64,000 nucleotides of DNA, taken from positions 1 through 64,000 of the forward strand of contig CAYHCE010000010.1 of NCBI GenBank assembly GCA_964355015.1, given 5' to 3'. Positions 37,468-46,380 of the stretch are shown piece after piece. Position 1 is the first letter of the stretch, and each line of letters opens with the position of its first letter. The translations under genes and the position numbers were made by a program. Source of the stretch: CAYHCE01 sp964355015. GTDB taxonomy: Bacteria > Cyanobacteriota > Cyanobacteriia > PCC-6307 > Cyanobiaceae. Under the pieces are notes generated by a model. It searched no databases and was not told where the DNA came from. It was given only the letters and a program-made list of their open reading frames with translations.

Positions 37468-38145
37468 GTGGAGCTGCTTCTGACCCAAGCGATCACAAGC
37501 CCCTCTCTGCAGCCACGATCGCTGCGCCATCTCTCTGCCCGTGAGCAGGAGCAGCTCTGTGGACTCAGCCACCCCAGGCGCTCGGCGGAGTATCTCACGG
37601 GCAGGCTTGCCGCCAAGCGTGTGGTTGGCCGCCTGCTCAATCGCGCCCCTGCAGACCATGCCGGCACCGATCACCGCCGGATCGAGATACTCTCCTGCCC
37701 CGGTCACCCCCCGAGCGTGTCGGTGGAGGGCCAGCCACGGCAGGATCTGCGGCTGTCGATCTCCCACTCCCGGAACCTCATCCTGGTGGGGGCTTCAGTG
37801 CACGGCGACCTGGGGGTCGATCTGGAGCACATGCACGGACGCGACTGGCCTTTGATCCTGCGTTACATGGACTGGCCGCTGACGCTGGCCCCGCGCCACT
37901 GGCCAGCGGAGATGTTCCCGTGCTGCCTGTGGACCATCTACGAATCAGGTTTCAAGCTCCACGGCGGGCTGGTGCCGTCCGAGTCCTTTCGCGTTCACTC
38001 CTTTGCCCTGCCGTCCGCTGGGTCGGAGGGTTCCCTGTCCTTCGTCTATGAGGCCTCCTTCGCCGATCGTCCTTTCCGTGGTGCGGGCCTCATCCGCCAG
38101 GAGTGGGTGGCGGCGGTCGCCACTGGGCCCGCCGCCGGGGAGTGA
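37468..38145 (+). CDS. Sfp-type phosphopantetheinyl transferase
   Basis: The 225-residue enzyme transfers phosphopantetheine from CoA to carrier proteins. It shows the P1-P3-like motifs SAEYLTGRLAAKRVVGRLL, LRLSISHSRNLILVG, LGVDLEHM and the Glu/Lys region CLWTIYESGFKLHGG, where E replaces part of the usual W-x-x-KEA. The GVD and late E-x-x-x-K residues remain. GTG 37468 abuts the KS-AT stop, so the two are coupled. A cluster-specific transferase for the fused ACP is the natural reading. Absence of one consensus residue in WTxKEA could reduce activity. Confidence 0.85.
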   Translation: MELLLTQAITSPSLQPRSLRHLSAREQEQLCGLSHPRRSAEYLTGRLAAKRVVGRLLNRAPADHAGTDHRRIEILSCPGHPPSVSVEGQPRQDLRLSISHSRNLILVGASVHGDLGVDLEHMHGRDWPLILRYMDWPLTLAPRHWPAEMFPCCLWTIYESGFKLHGGLVPSESFRVHSFALPSAGSEGSLSFVYEASFADRPFRGAGLIRQEWVAAVATGPAAGE

Positions 38146-38628
38146 CGACGGGCCCAGCTCCGAAGGGATCGAACGGAACCATCGTTCTCCTTTGATCCAG
38201 CCCTACGATCGCTCATGCAATGGGCATGGATTTCCCTTCTTCATGTTGATCGGAGCTGCCGTACTCCGTGCCGAGACTCTTGCCCGGAAGCCGCTTACCT
38301 GTGTTTGATGGCCAGGCTTGACCTTGTCGGCTTGGTGGTTTCGGAGCCAGTCTTACTTAGTGCCTTTTGCTCATCTCTGAAGGAGGCCTTTGCATCACGC
38401 CGCTTTTCGCGTGGCTCCCTGCTGAGCCTTGGCGTGTGATTAAGTTTCATTGTCTTCGCTTCGGGCTCCTGCAGTCTTCCCCTTTCTATGCGGTTGATCT
38501 TGCGATAACCTTCCGCAGGGCTGCGATGGGGACACACGACGAGGTTTTTGCGATCAGGGCTTGCGATGAGAATCACCGTTTTCCACGTGGCTCTCTTAGT
38601 CTGAGCCCAGCCTGACGGCATCACTCCT
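38146..38628. other. 483-base gap between the KS-AT cluster and the secretion operon
   Basis: No convincing gene is seen. Possible short frames on both strands have no recognisable family. An imperfect direct repeat of about 28 bases occurs at 38401-38428 and 38578-38606 (GTGGCTC...GAGCC core); the second copy includes TTTTCCACG. The stretch is less GC-rich than the flanks. The promoter of the PpiC-HlyB-HlyD operon is expected here. Confidence 0.5.
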
Positions 38629-39354
38629 GTGCTGCAGAGTCCACCCCACGATCATGCCCAGGCGGTGACGCTCGGCGAATTGGCGCGGTATCGCATGTTG
38701 CGGCCCTTCATGATCCAGCAACTGATGGCGGAGGCTCTGATGGCGGAGGCTCTGACCGACGAAGAGCGTCAACAGGCCCGTGAGCTCTTCGGCCGCCAGC
38801 ATGGCCTCAGGGATGCGGTCGCCTTCGAACAGTTCCGCCGCTCCAACTTCCTCACCCCGAAGGACATGGAGGAATGGATCGAGCGGCCGCTGCGCCTGCA
38901 GCATCATTGTGATCGTCACTTTCGGGCCAGGGCCGAGGCGCGCTTCCTTGAGCGCAAGACCCAGCTCGATCGTGTCGTTTACAGCCTCCTCCGCCTGCAG
39001 GATGCCGGGCTGGCCAGGGAGCTCTATCTGCGCATCGCCGAAGGGGAGGCCGACTTCGGCGAACTGGCCGCCCTGTATGCCGAAGGGCCCGAGCAGGCCA
39101 CCCGTGGCGTGATCGGGCCCGTTCCCCTCACCCAGGCCCATCCCACCCTGGCCGACCGCCTGCGGACGGCCTCGCCGGGTGTGCCGCTCGAACCGTTCCC
39201 CTTGCAGAACTGGTGGCTGGTGGTGCGGCTGGAGCGGTTCTCGCCGGCCAGCTTCGATCGGGCCACCGCCGATCTGATGGCCCAGGAGCTGTTCCAGCAT
39301 TGGCTGGATGAGCAGGTGGAAAGCCGTCTCGCCGGCTACGGGGTGGAGGCATGA
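38629..39354 (+). CDS. PpiC/parvulin-type peptidylprolyl isomerase of a type I secretion operon
   Basis: The 241-residue protein has a helical N-terminal half and a parvulin-like C-terminal domain with RIAEGEADFGELAALYAEGP, RGVIGPVPLTQAHPTLADRL and a late WWLVVRLERF. It lacks a signal peptide, so it would act in the cytosol, perhaps on the secreted substrate. A perfect 15-base tandem repeat (38722-38751) duplicates LMAEA. GTG 38629 is the only early start that fits. Its stop overlaps the exporter ATG (ATGA). Homologues beside HlyB-like exporters are common in cyanobacteria. Confidence 0.75.
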   Translation: MLQSPPHDHAQAVTLGELARYRMLRPFMIQQLMAEALMAEALTDEERQQARELFGRQHGLRDAVAFEQFRRSNFLTPKDMEEWIERPLRLQHHCDRHFRARAEARFLERKTQLDRVVYSLLRLQDAGLARELYLRIAEGEADFGELAALYAEGPEQATRGVIGPVPLTQAHPTLADRLRTASPGVPLEPFPLQNWWLVVRLERFSPASFDRATADLMAQELFQHWLDEQVESRLAGYGVEA

Positions 39355-42323
39355 AGCACGCCGGCTTCGCACAGCTGCTGGATTCCCATCCCGCCTTCGC
39401 CGGCCTCGGAAGCGGTGGCCGGCGCAGGCTGCAGGCCGAGGCCGAGCCCTGTTCCTTCGCCATCGGTCAGGCCCTCAGCAGTGCCGCCCGCATCCCCAGC
39501 CAGGTGCTGCTGCTGCTGGAGGGAGAGGCGCGGCTGCTGGTCCGCGACGCCGGGCGCCTGGGCACGGTCGAGCGGCTCGGTCCTGGCAGCTTCGTCGGAC
39601 TGGTCTCCCTGCTTCGCGCCGGACCCTGCGAGGAGGTGAGTGCTGCCACCCCACTGCAGGCCGTGTCCCTGTCGGATGGCTTGGTGCTGGCACTGCTGGC
39701 CTCGGAACCGAGCTTCGCCCGCTGGTGCGCTGACCATCCCTTCACCGCTGAGCTTGTCGCCCTGCTGGAGGTGCTGAACCGCTCCCAGCCCCGGCCCTCC
39801 GCGTCCCTGAAGGAGGTGCTTCCCCGCCTGGCCGAGGCCGCCCGCCTGGTGCCGCCTCAGGCCGAGGCCCTGGCCCGCCTGCCCACAGACCTGCTGCTGC
39901 TGGCGGCCAGCCACAACCTGGTGGACCACCCTCTCGGGGCACTGCTCGATCCCGCCGCGGGTGTCCCTGCCAGCCGTCCTCCCCTGCCGCCACGCCTGAT
40001 CGCTCTGCCGCGCGAGCTGTTCCAGCCCTTCCAGGACAGCGGCCCGCAAGGGGGCGTCCCGGATGGATCCGCTCCGCCCGATGGATCCGAGCCCGCCCCA
40101 GCCCCCATCGTGCTCTCGCCGCCGGCGGCCCTGGGCCCGCCGCTGAGGAGCGGGCTCGACCTGGGTCAGCGCGATCGGCCCACCTTTCGTCTGCTGCGCG
40201 GTCGCGGCCCGATCGAGGAAGCCCTGGCCTGTTTCCAGATGCTGGCGGCGGAGCTCCGCCTTCCCTTCCGCCGCGATGCCATCGAGCAGATCCTGCGGGA
40301 TGCCCTGCGCCGCGGCCGCACCCCCGACCTGCAGCTCTGCGGCCAGCTGGCCGTGATGATGGGACTGCACGTCAGCGGTGTGCGGGTGCCGGCTGCCCAG
40401 GGCACCCGGCTCGTCACCCCGGCGCTGATCTCCTGGCAAGGGGGCTTCGCCTTGGTGCAGGCCAGCCATGCCCGCGGCCTGGTGCTGGCTTCCCCGAGGG
40501 ACGGGTGGGTGGATCTCTCCCCGGCGGACCTCCTGGAGCGCTTTCCCGAGGGCATCGATCTGCTGCTGCTGGAGCGCACCAGCGGCACACCCGAGCAGCG
40601 GTTCGGCTTCAGCTGGTTCTGGCCTGCCCTGAAGCGGCACCGCGGCATTCTTCTCCAGGTGCTGCTGGCTTCCTTCGTCGTTCAGCTGTTCAGCCTGGCC
40701 AACCCCCTGTTGATTCAGGTGATCATCGACAAGGTGATCAATCAGCGCAGCCTCGACACCCTGCAGGTGCTGGGCCTGGCCCTGGTCGTGGTCACTCTGA
40801 TGGAGGGGGTGATCGGCTCCCTGCGGACCTTTCTGTTCAGCGAAACCACCAACCGCATCGATCTCAGGCTCGGCGCGGAGGTGATCGACCATCTGCTGCG
40901 GCTGCCGCTGAGCTACTTCGACCGCCGGCCCGTGGGCGAGCTGAGCAGCCGCATCGCCGAACTGGAGAAGATCCGCAACGTCCTCACCGGTCAGGGCCTC
41001 ACCACCCTTCTCGATACCGCCTTCTCGGTGATCTACATCGCGGTGATGCTGCTCTACAGCTGGCTGCTCACCCTGATCGCCCTCTGCGTGCTGCCGATCC
41101 AGATCGCGCTGACGCTGCTGGGGGCACCCCTGTTCCGTCGACAGTTTCGCGAGGCCGCCCAGGAGAACGCCCGCACCCAGAGCCATCTGGTGGAGGTTCT
41201 CACTGGCATCCAGACGGTGAAGGCCCAGAACGTCGAGATGATCAGCCGCTGGCGCTGGCAGGACCTTTACGCCAGGTACATCGCCCGCACCTTCGAGAAG
41301 ACCATCACCGGGACGGCATTGCAGGAGACCTCGCAGGTGCTCCAGAAGCTCTCCCAGCTGCTCGTGCTCTGGGTGGGGGCCACCATGGTTCTGAAGGGGG
41401 AGCTGAGCCTGGGCCAGCTGATCGCCTTCCGGATCATCAGCAGCTACGTCACCCTGCCCCTGCTGCGGTTGTCGTCCATGTGGCAGACCCTTCAGGAGCT
41501 GAAGGTGTCGTTCGAGCGGCTGGCCGATGTGGTGGACACTCCGGAGGAATCGGACCAGGCCGACAAGCAGAAGATCCCCCTCCCGCCGATCGATGGGGAG
41601 GTGGTGTTCGAAAACGTCTGCTTCTCCTTCGCCCCCGGTGTGCCCCAGGTTCTTCGGCACATCGATCTCACGATCCCCGCCGGTACCTTCGTGGGGGTGG
41701 TGGGCCAGAGCGGCAGTGGCAAGAGCACCCTCACCAAGATGCTCGCCCGGCTCTACAGCCCGGACAGTGGCAGGATCCTGATCGACCGATACGACATCGA
41801 CAAGGTGGAGCTTTACTCGCTTCGCCGCCAGATCGGCATCGTCCCCCAGGATCCGCTGCTGTTCACAGGGACGGTCGCCGAGAACATCGCCCTCACCGAT
41901 CCCGACGCGACCAGCGAGGCGATCGTGGAGGCGGCGCGGCTGGCCTGTGCCCATGAGTTCATCATGGAGATGCCCGCGGGATACAGCAGCAGCGTGGGCG
42001 AACGGGGTGCGAATCTCTCCGGCGGCCAGCGCCAGCGGCTGGCCCTGGCCCGCACCCTGCTGAGCCGACCGCGGCTGCTGGTGCTCGACGAGGCCACCAG
42101 CGCCCTCGACTACGACACCGAGCGCCGCGTCTGCGACAACCTGCTCGAGAAACTCAGCCACTGCACGGTGTTCTTCATCACCCACCGGCTGTCCACGATT
42201 CGACGGGCGGATCGGATCGTGCTGCTGCATGAGGGAGCCGTGGTGGAATGCGGCACGCACGACGAGCTGATGGAACGGCGCGGCCGGTACTTCGCCCTCT
42301 ACCGCCAGCAGGAGGTGGCTTGA
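39351..42323 (+). CDS. HetC/HlyB-like ABC exporter with cyclic-nucleotide-binding domain
   Basis: The 990-residue exporter has an N-terminal cNMP-binding-like domain (~10-150), a degenerate C39-like domain (~270-410, no catalytic Cys or His pair seen), six membrane helices (~430-710) and an ATPase. The ATPase has Walker A GQSGSGKSTL near 785, PQDPLLFTGTV, signature LSGGQRQRLALART, Walker B LLVLDEATSALD and ITHRLST. This architecture is that of HetC and of type I exporters that bind but do not cleave a substrate. It overlaps the isomerase gene by 4 bases and HlyD by 1, so assembly is coupled. The substrate is not identified in the window. Confidence 0.9.
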   Translation: MKHAGFAQLLDSHPAFAGLGSGGRRRLQAEAEPCSFAIGQALSSAARIPSQVLLLLEGEARLLVRDAGRLGTVERLGPGSFVGLVSLLRAGPCEEVSAATPLQAVSLSDGLVLALLASEPSFARWCADHPFTAELVALLEVLNRSQPRPSASLKEVLPRLAEAARLVPPQAEALARLPTDLLLLAASHNLVDHPLGALLDPAAGVPASRPPLPPRLIALPRELFQPFQDSGPQGGVPDGSAPPDGSEPAPAPIVLSPPAALGPPLRSGLDLGQRDRPTFRLLRGRGPIEEALACFQMLAAELRLPFRRDAIEQILRDALRRGRTPDLQLCGQLAVMMGLHVSGVRVPAAQGTRLVTPALISWQGGFALVQASHARGLVLASPRDGWVDLSPADLLERFPEGIDLLLLERTSGTPEQRFGFSWFWPALKRHRGILLQVLLASFVVQLFSLANPLLIQVIIDKVINQRSLDTLQVLGLALVVVTLMEGVIGSLRTFLFSETTNRIDLRLGAEVIDHLLRLPLSYFDRRPVGELSSRIAELEKIRNVLTGQGLTTLLDTAFSVIYIAVMLLYSWLLTLIALCVLPIQIALTLLGAPLFRRQFREAAQENARTQSHLVEVLTGIQTVKAQNVEMISRWRWQDLYARYIARTFEKTITGTALQETSQVLQKLSQLLVLWVGATMVLKGELSLGQLIAFRIISSYVTLPLLRLSSMWQTLQELKVSFERLADVVDTPEESDQADKQKIPLPPIDGEVVFENVCFSFAPGVPQVLRHIDLTIPAGTFVGVVGQSGSGKSTLTKMLARLYSPDSGRILIDRYDIDKVELYSLRRQIGIVPQDPLLFTGTVAENIALTDPDATSEAIVEAARLACAHEFIMEMPAGYSSSVGERGANLSGGQRQRLALARTLLSRPRLLVLDEATSALDYDTERRVCDNLLEKLSHCTVFFITHRLSTIRRADRIVLLHEGAVVECGTHDELMERRGRYFALYRQQEVA

Positions 42324-43486
42324 TGGAACCCCCCCTCGGCTCCGGTCCCCTGGTGCGTCGGACGCAGAACGCGATCGAACGACGGGTCAGGAACAGCCAG
42401 GAGGAAATCGTGCTGCAGCAGTCGCGATTGCTGGCGCGCGCCCTCACCTGGAGCCTGATCGGGTGCACGGGCTTCGCCCTGGCCTGGCTCGCTCTCGCCC
42501 GCACCGATGAGGTGGTGGTGGCTTCCGGCAAGCTGCAGCCGATCGGCGACGTCAAGACCGTGCAGATGCCCGTGGGTGGCGTGCTTGACAAGATGCTGGT
42601 CAAGGAGGGGGAGCGGGTGAGCCGGGGTCAGGTGCTGCTCCGGCTCGACAACGAGGCCACCCTCGATCGTCAGGGCAGCCTGCTCAAGACCATCGCCGCC
42701 AAGGAGGAGGAGCTGCGGCTGAAGCAGGTGGAACGAGCTCGCTACCTCAGGCTCAATGACACCGAGCAGATGGTGCTGCGCCGCAACCGTGCCATGGAGA
42801 ACGAGATTCTCGTGCGCCTGGAGAGCCTGCAGAAGGTTGGTGCCTCCGCCGAGCTGCAGTATCTGCAGCAGCGCAACCGGGTACGCGAGGTGGAGGGCGA
42901 GATCGCCAAGACGGAAATGGATCGACTCCGCCAGTCGGCCATCCTCGAGCAGGCGGAGGAACAGCGGCGTGGCGAGTTGTCCGACCTGCGCAGCCGCCTG
43001 ACGGAGCTGCGCGTCAACATCCGCTACCAGGACGTGCGCTCGCCCGTCGATGGGCTGGTGTTCGACCTCAAGCCCACGGGCCCCGGTTTCGTGGCTCAGG
43101 GCAGCGAGCCCGTGATGAAGATCGTTCCTTACACCAATCTCAAGGCCAAGGTGGAGATCGAGAGCAGCAAGATCGGCTTCGTGCGGGTCGGCAGCCCGGT
43201 GGAGATCAGCATCGATTCCTTTCCCGCCAGCGACTTCGGCGTTCTCGAGGGCACGGTGAGCTCGATCGGTTCCGATGCGCTTCCCCCCGATCAGCTCAAG
43301 CCGACCTATCGCTTTCCCGCCGACATCACCCTGAAGACCCAGAAGCTGAGGCTCCGCTCCGGTCAGAGCCTGCCGCTGCAGGTCGGCATGTCCCTCACCG
43401 CCAACATCAAGCTGCGCAAAGTGAGCTACCTCCAGCTGCTGATGGGTGAGTTCAGGGACAAGGCCGATTCGCTCAAACAGCTCTAA
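42323..43486 (+). CDS. HlyD-type membrane fusion protein
   Basis: This 387-residue periplasmic adaptor has one N-terminal membrane helix (LIGCTGFALAWLALA), a biotinyl-lipoyl half GKLQPIGDVKTVQMPVGGVL, a long coiled coil (about residues 120-235) and a second lipoyl half with RYQDVRSPVDGLVFDLKPTG. ATG 42323 overlaps the exporter stop TGA by one base. It would link the exporter to an outer-membrane TolC-like pore, which is not encoded here. Length is typical of HlyD. Confidence 0.92.
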   Translation: MEPPLGSGPLVRRTQNAIERRVRNSQEEIVLQQSRLLARALTWSLIGCTGFALAWLALARTDEVVVASGKLQPIGDVKTVQMPVGGVLDKMLVKEGERVSRGQVLLRLDNEATLDRQGSLLKTIAAKEEELRLKQVERARYLRLNDTEQMVLRRNRAMENEILVRLESLQKVGASAELQYLQQRNRVREVEGEIAKTEMDRLRQSAILEQAEEQRRGELSDLRSRLTELRVNIRYQDVRSPVDGLVFDLKPTGPGFVAQGSEPVMKIVPYTNLKAKVEIESSKIGFVRVGSPVEISIDSFPASDFGVLEGTVSSIGSDALPPDQLKPTYRFPADITLKTQKLRLRSGQSLPLQVGMSLTANIKLRKVSYLQLLMGEFRDKADSLKQL

Positions 43487-43490
43487 GGCT

Positions 43491-43976
43491 TCAGAGCAGG
43501 TCTGGATCCGCGCTCCGTGGACGGAGTTCGAGGGGCAGGTCAGCCATCAGCACGAAATCGGCGAAGTCGAAGCCAGGCCCCACGCTGCAGTACGCCAGGC
43601 TCCAGGCACCCCGGCTGCGGGCCGCCTGCCACCAGCCGGCCGGGATGATCTGAAGGGGCTGCTGGGCTGAGCCAGGCTGAAGCAGGGGCCCCAGAGCCAG
43701 TCGTTGCGCTTCCCCTCCCTGCGGTGGCAGCCGATGGAGCTCCAGTGGGGCGCCTCCGCCGTGATGCCAGATCTCCTCGGATTGCCGCAGCCGGTGCCAG
43801 CGGCTGCGCTCGCCGGCGATGAGCAGGAAGGCGATCACCGTCAGTCCGGCCCGCTGGGCCCCATCACCGGACCGCTGCACCAAGCCATCGGCGCGGTGCA
43901 ATTCCCGGTACCAGCCCCCCTCGGGGTGGGGCTCCAGGCGCAGGCCGGTGATCAGCTGATCGGGGGTCAGGCTCAT
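43491..43976 (-). CDS. Cupin-fold (DUF985) protein
   Basis: This 161-residue cupin-5-type protein has LEPHPEGGWYRELHRAD, the central FLLIAGERSRWHRLRQSEEIWHHGGG (split by me into motifs FLLIAGERSRWHRL and EEIWHHGG), PAGWWQAARSRGAWSLAYC and a C-terminal VGPGFDFADFVLM. The two His and the Glu could form a metal site. Function is unknown. Its stop lies 4 bases from the HlyD stop on the other strand, so it is convergent with the secretion operon. Confidence 0.85.
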   Translation of the reverse strand: MSLTPDQLITGLRLEPHPEGGWYRELHRADGLVQRSGDGAQRAGLTVIAFLLIAGERSRWHRLRQSEEIWHHGGGAPLELHRLPPQGGEAQRLALGPLLQPGSAQQPLQIIPAGWWQAARSRGAWSLAYCSVGPGFDFADFVLMADLPLELRPRSADPDLL

Positions 43977-44095
43977 CGCCTCATGATCGGCCGGCGGCCC
44001 TGCCTTGGCAGGAGAACGACTCCGCTGAACTCCGCTCGAGTTGCTGATAGCTTCCAGTTTCCAAGCCTGGCCTGCCCAGGCACAGCAGCGTTCCG

Positions 44096-44713
44096 GTGCT
44101 TCCCTTCCCCGCCACGGCCGGCAGCGGCAGTCGACACCCGCAGGCCAGGCGGATCGCCGGAGCGGTTCTGGGCGTCACTCTCGCCTATCTCCTCACCAGC
44201 CGCCTGCCGGTGGTTCCCTCCACGCTGCTGAGTTCCGTGCTCCTGGCCGGGGCGGCCGCGCTGAACGGCCGTTCACTGAGTCCGCTGCACTGGTGGGCCC
44301 TGCTCGGCGCCGCCACCGGTTGCGTGCTCGGCAACGCTGCCGTGCTGGCCGAGAAGCTGCAGCAGAGTGACCCCCAGGGTGGTCTGAGCGCACGAGCCCT
44401 GATGGTCGCCTGTTTCGCTCTGGCCGGCTGCGTCGCGGGTCGCCGCCTCAGCCGGGATGCCGTTGCCGGTGTCGGTCGCCATCCGCGCGACCTGCTGCGA
44501 TCCGCCAGTGCACTCACCACAGGCATCTTCGCCGTGCTGGTGACGCTCACCTACCTGCATTCCGGCCTCGAAACGGCCCGCACCTTCTCCAGCCGGCTGA
44601 GCACTTCGCTCACGATCCTGGTGGCCTCCATCACCGTGCCGGGCTGGCTGGCCCATCTGCTCGATCACCAGGGCCACCCCGATCGCTCCCGTCCTCCCGA
44701 TGCTCACTCCTGA
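44096..44713 (+). CDS. Small membrane protein of unknown family
   Basis: This 205-residue protein has at least four hydrophobic segments: AGAVLGVTLAYLLTS, TLLSSVLLAGAAAL, ALMVACFALAGCVAG and LTTGIFAVLVTLTYL. A fifth, near LTILVASITVPGWLAH, ends it before a charged tail. No known motif is visible. GTG 44096 is the first usable start. It overlaps the DUF1622 gene by 14 bases and so opens a probable four-gene operon of small membrane proteins and a transporter. Confidence 0.65.
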   Translation: MLPFPATAGSGSRHPQARRIAGAVLGVTLAYLLTSRLPVVPSTLLSSVLLAGAAALNGRSLSPLHWWALLGAATGCVLGNAAVLAEKLQQSDPQGGLSARALMVACFALAGCVAGRRLSRDAVAGVGRHPRDLLRSASALTTGIFAVLVTLTYLHSGLETARTFSSRLSTSLTILVASITVPGWLAHLLDHQGHPDRSRPPDAHS

Positions 44714-45083
44714 CGCCACCGAGCCACTGCTGCAGTCCCTGGCCGGTACGGTTCGGTTCCTGCTCGAACTGCTGTCGGTTGGGGCGGTGGTGGTTGGCCT
44801 GGTGGCCACGGCGCGGCAGGTGGTGCTCGCCGTGGGGCGGCGGCGCTCCTCCCTGCGGCCCTCGGCCGGAGCGCGGCTCACCTTCGGCAGCTGGCTGTCG
44901 ATGGCCCTGGAGTTCCAGCTCGGTGCCGACATCGTCGCCACCACGACCGCGCCCTCAGGCGCCAACCTGCTCCAGCTGGGGGCGGTAGCCCTGATCCGCA
45001 CCTTCCTCAATGTGTTCCTGGCCCGGGAGCTGGAGGCAGAAGCAAAACTCGAACGGCAGATCTCCGGCCCGTCGCCCCCATGA
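44700..45083 (+). CDS. DUF1622 membrane protein
   Basis: The 127-residue protein has an N-terminal membrane helix (FLLELLSVGAVVVGLVA), the DUF1622 core FGSWLSMALEFQLGADIVAT, ANLLQLGAVALIRTFLNVFL and an acidic tail. Family members are small inner-membrane proteins without known activity. It overlaps both neighbours (14 bases upstream, 4 bases ATGA with DUF202). Confidence 0.85.
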   Translation: MLTPDATEPLLQSLAGTVRFLLELLSVGAVVVGLVATARQVVLAVGRRRSSLRPSAGARLTFGSWLSMALEFQLGADIVATTTAPSGANLLQLGAVALIRTFLNVFLARELEAEAKLERQISGPSPP

Positions 45084-45463
45084 ACCTCACCAACGAACTG
45101 GCCAAGCAGCGCAACCGCGATGCCGCCGAACGCACCCTGATGGCCTGGATCCGCACCTGCCTCTCGCTGATCAGTTTCGGCTTCGGCCTCGACAAGATCG
45201 TCGCCGCGATCAAGAGCCAGGCAGATGGGGTCGTCGGCCACGCAGGCCTGGGGGTGCGGCTGGTGTCGATGGCCTTCGTGGTGACCGGGATGGTGGCGAT
45301 GGCGGCGGCCACGCTGCAGCACCGGCGGGATCTGCGCCGCCTCAACAGCGATGCGTTCGTGTACCGCGAGCAGCGCTCGATCGCCACGGCCACGGCCGTG
45401 AGCCTCACCCTGATCGGCGCCGTCGCCCTGGTGATGCTGGCCTACGGCGGTCTGCCGCTCTGA
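45080..45463 (+). CDS. DUF202 (YidH-like) membrane protein
   Basis: The 127-residue product matches DUF202: NELAKQRNRDAAERTLMAWI, then RTCLSLISFGFGLDKIV. Two later hydrophobic segments are AFVVTGMVAMAAATL and AVSLTLIGAVALVMLAYG. The RN-x-x-AxERTxLAWxRT type signature is clear. Function is unknown; members are inner-membrane proteins. It is coupled with DUF1622 and lies 29 bases upstream of the BASS-type gene. Confidence 0.9.
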   Translation: MNLTNELAKQRNRDAAERTLMAWIRTCLSLISFGFGLDKIVAAIKSQADGVVGHAGLGVRLVSMAFVVTGMVAMAAATLQHRRDLRRLNSDAFVYREQRSIATATAVSLTLIGAVALVMLAYGGLPL

Positions 45464-45492
45464 ATCTCGAACTCCTCCCCTCCCCGATCGCC

Positions 45493-46380
45493 ATGGCCCA
45501 GGCCCCTGCCGTGTTCGTCGGCCTCACCCTGTTCACGATCATGTTCGCCCTCGGGCTCGGTCTGCAGACGGAGGCGATCGCGCAGATCCGCCAGCGACCG
45601 GCCCTGCTGATCCGCGTTCTGATCGGCTCCTGTGTGCTGGTGCCCCTGGTGGCGCTGGTGCTGATGAAGCTGCCCCTGAGCTTCGCCCTCTCGAAGCCGG
45701 CCCGCTTCGGCATCGCTCTGATGGCCGCGTCCCCGAGCGCCCCGCTCACCCTGCGCAAGGCCGGCAAGACAGGCGGCGATCGCCAGCTGGCGGCGGTGCT
45801 GCAGGCCTGCGCGGCCGTGGCCGCGATCGTTTCGATTCCCTTGCTGGCCGATCTGTTCCGGGCCTCGTTCGGCATCGATGGCTGGGACATCCGCCCCCGG
45901 GAGGTGGCCCTGCAGGTGGGCCAGATCCAGGTGCTGCCGCTGCTGGCCGGCCTGCTGCTCAGGCGCTGGCGGCCGGGCTGGGTGGCGCGTCTGCAGGGGC
46001 CGCTCGACAAGCTCGCCAACGCCCTGCTCCTGCTGCTGATCGTGGTGGTGCTGATCAAGGCCGGCCCCTTGCTGGTGCCGTTCCTGGCGTCCAACTGGCT
46101 TGCCCTGGGCTTCATGGCGGTGATGGTGGCCGCGGCCCTGGCCATCGGCTACTTCTTGGCTGGCCGGGAACCGCGCGAGCGCACCACCGTGGCCCTGGTC
46201 ACGTCGATGCGCAACCCCGGCCTGGCGCTGCTGTTCGCCTCCACCTACGGCGCCGGGATGCCCGGCCTGAAACTGGCTGTGCTGGCCTACCTGCTGGTCA
46301 CCGTGCTGTTCTCGATTCCCTTCCTGCGTTGGCAGAAAGGCCGGCTGGGGCCCGCGTCTTCGGCCCAGCCGCCAGCGTGA
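45493..46380 (+). CDS. BASS-family (bile acid:sodium symporter-like) transporter
   Basis: The 295-residue protein has about nine to ten membrane helices and BASS-like stretches: LFTIMFALGLGLQTEAI, RFGIALMAASPSAPLTLRKA, ALVTSMRNPGLALLFAST and a terminal VLAYLLVTVLFSIPFLRW. The MRNPGLA motif matches the second crossover helix. Members carry bile acids, pyruvate, pantoate or other organic anions with sodium. ATG 45493 is used; longer frames upstream cross DUF202. Its 3' end overlaps the convergent AraC gene by 83 bases. Confidence 0.8.
   Translation: MAQAPAVFVGLTLFTIMFALGLGLQTEAIAQIRQRPALLIRVLIGSCVLVPLVALVLMKLPLSFALSKPARFGIALMAASPSAPLTLRKAGKTGGDRQLAAVLQACAAVAAIVSIPLLADLFRASFGIDGWDIRPREVALQVGQIQVLPLLAGLLLRRWRPGWVARLQGPLDKLANALLLLLIVVVLIKAGPLLVPFLASNWLALGFMAVMVAAALAIGYFLAGREPRERTTVALVTSMRNPGLALLFASTYGAGMPGLKLAVLAYLLVTVLFSIPFLRWQKGRLGPASSAQPPA

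Noticed and set aside
38295..38624. Minus-strand frame of about 109 codons, basic and Arg/Lys-rich
   Set aside because: No recognisable domain, no ribosome binding site seen, and the base composition looks like spacer DNA; not reported as a gene.
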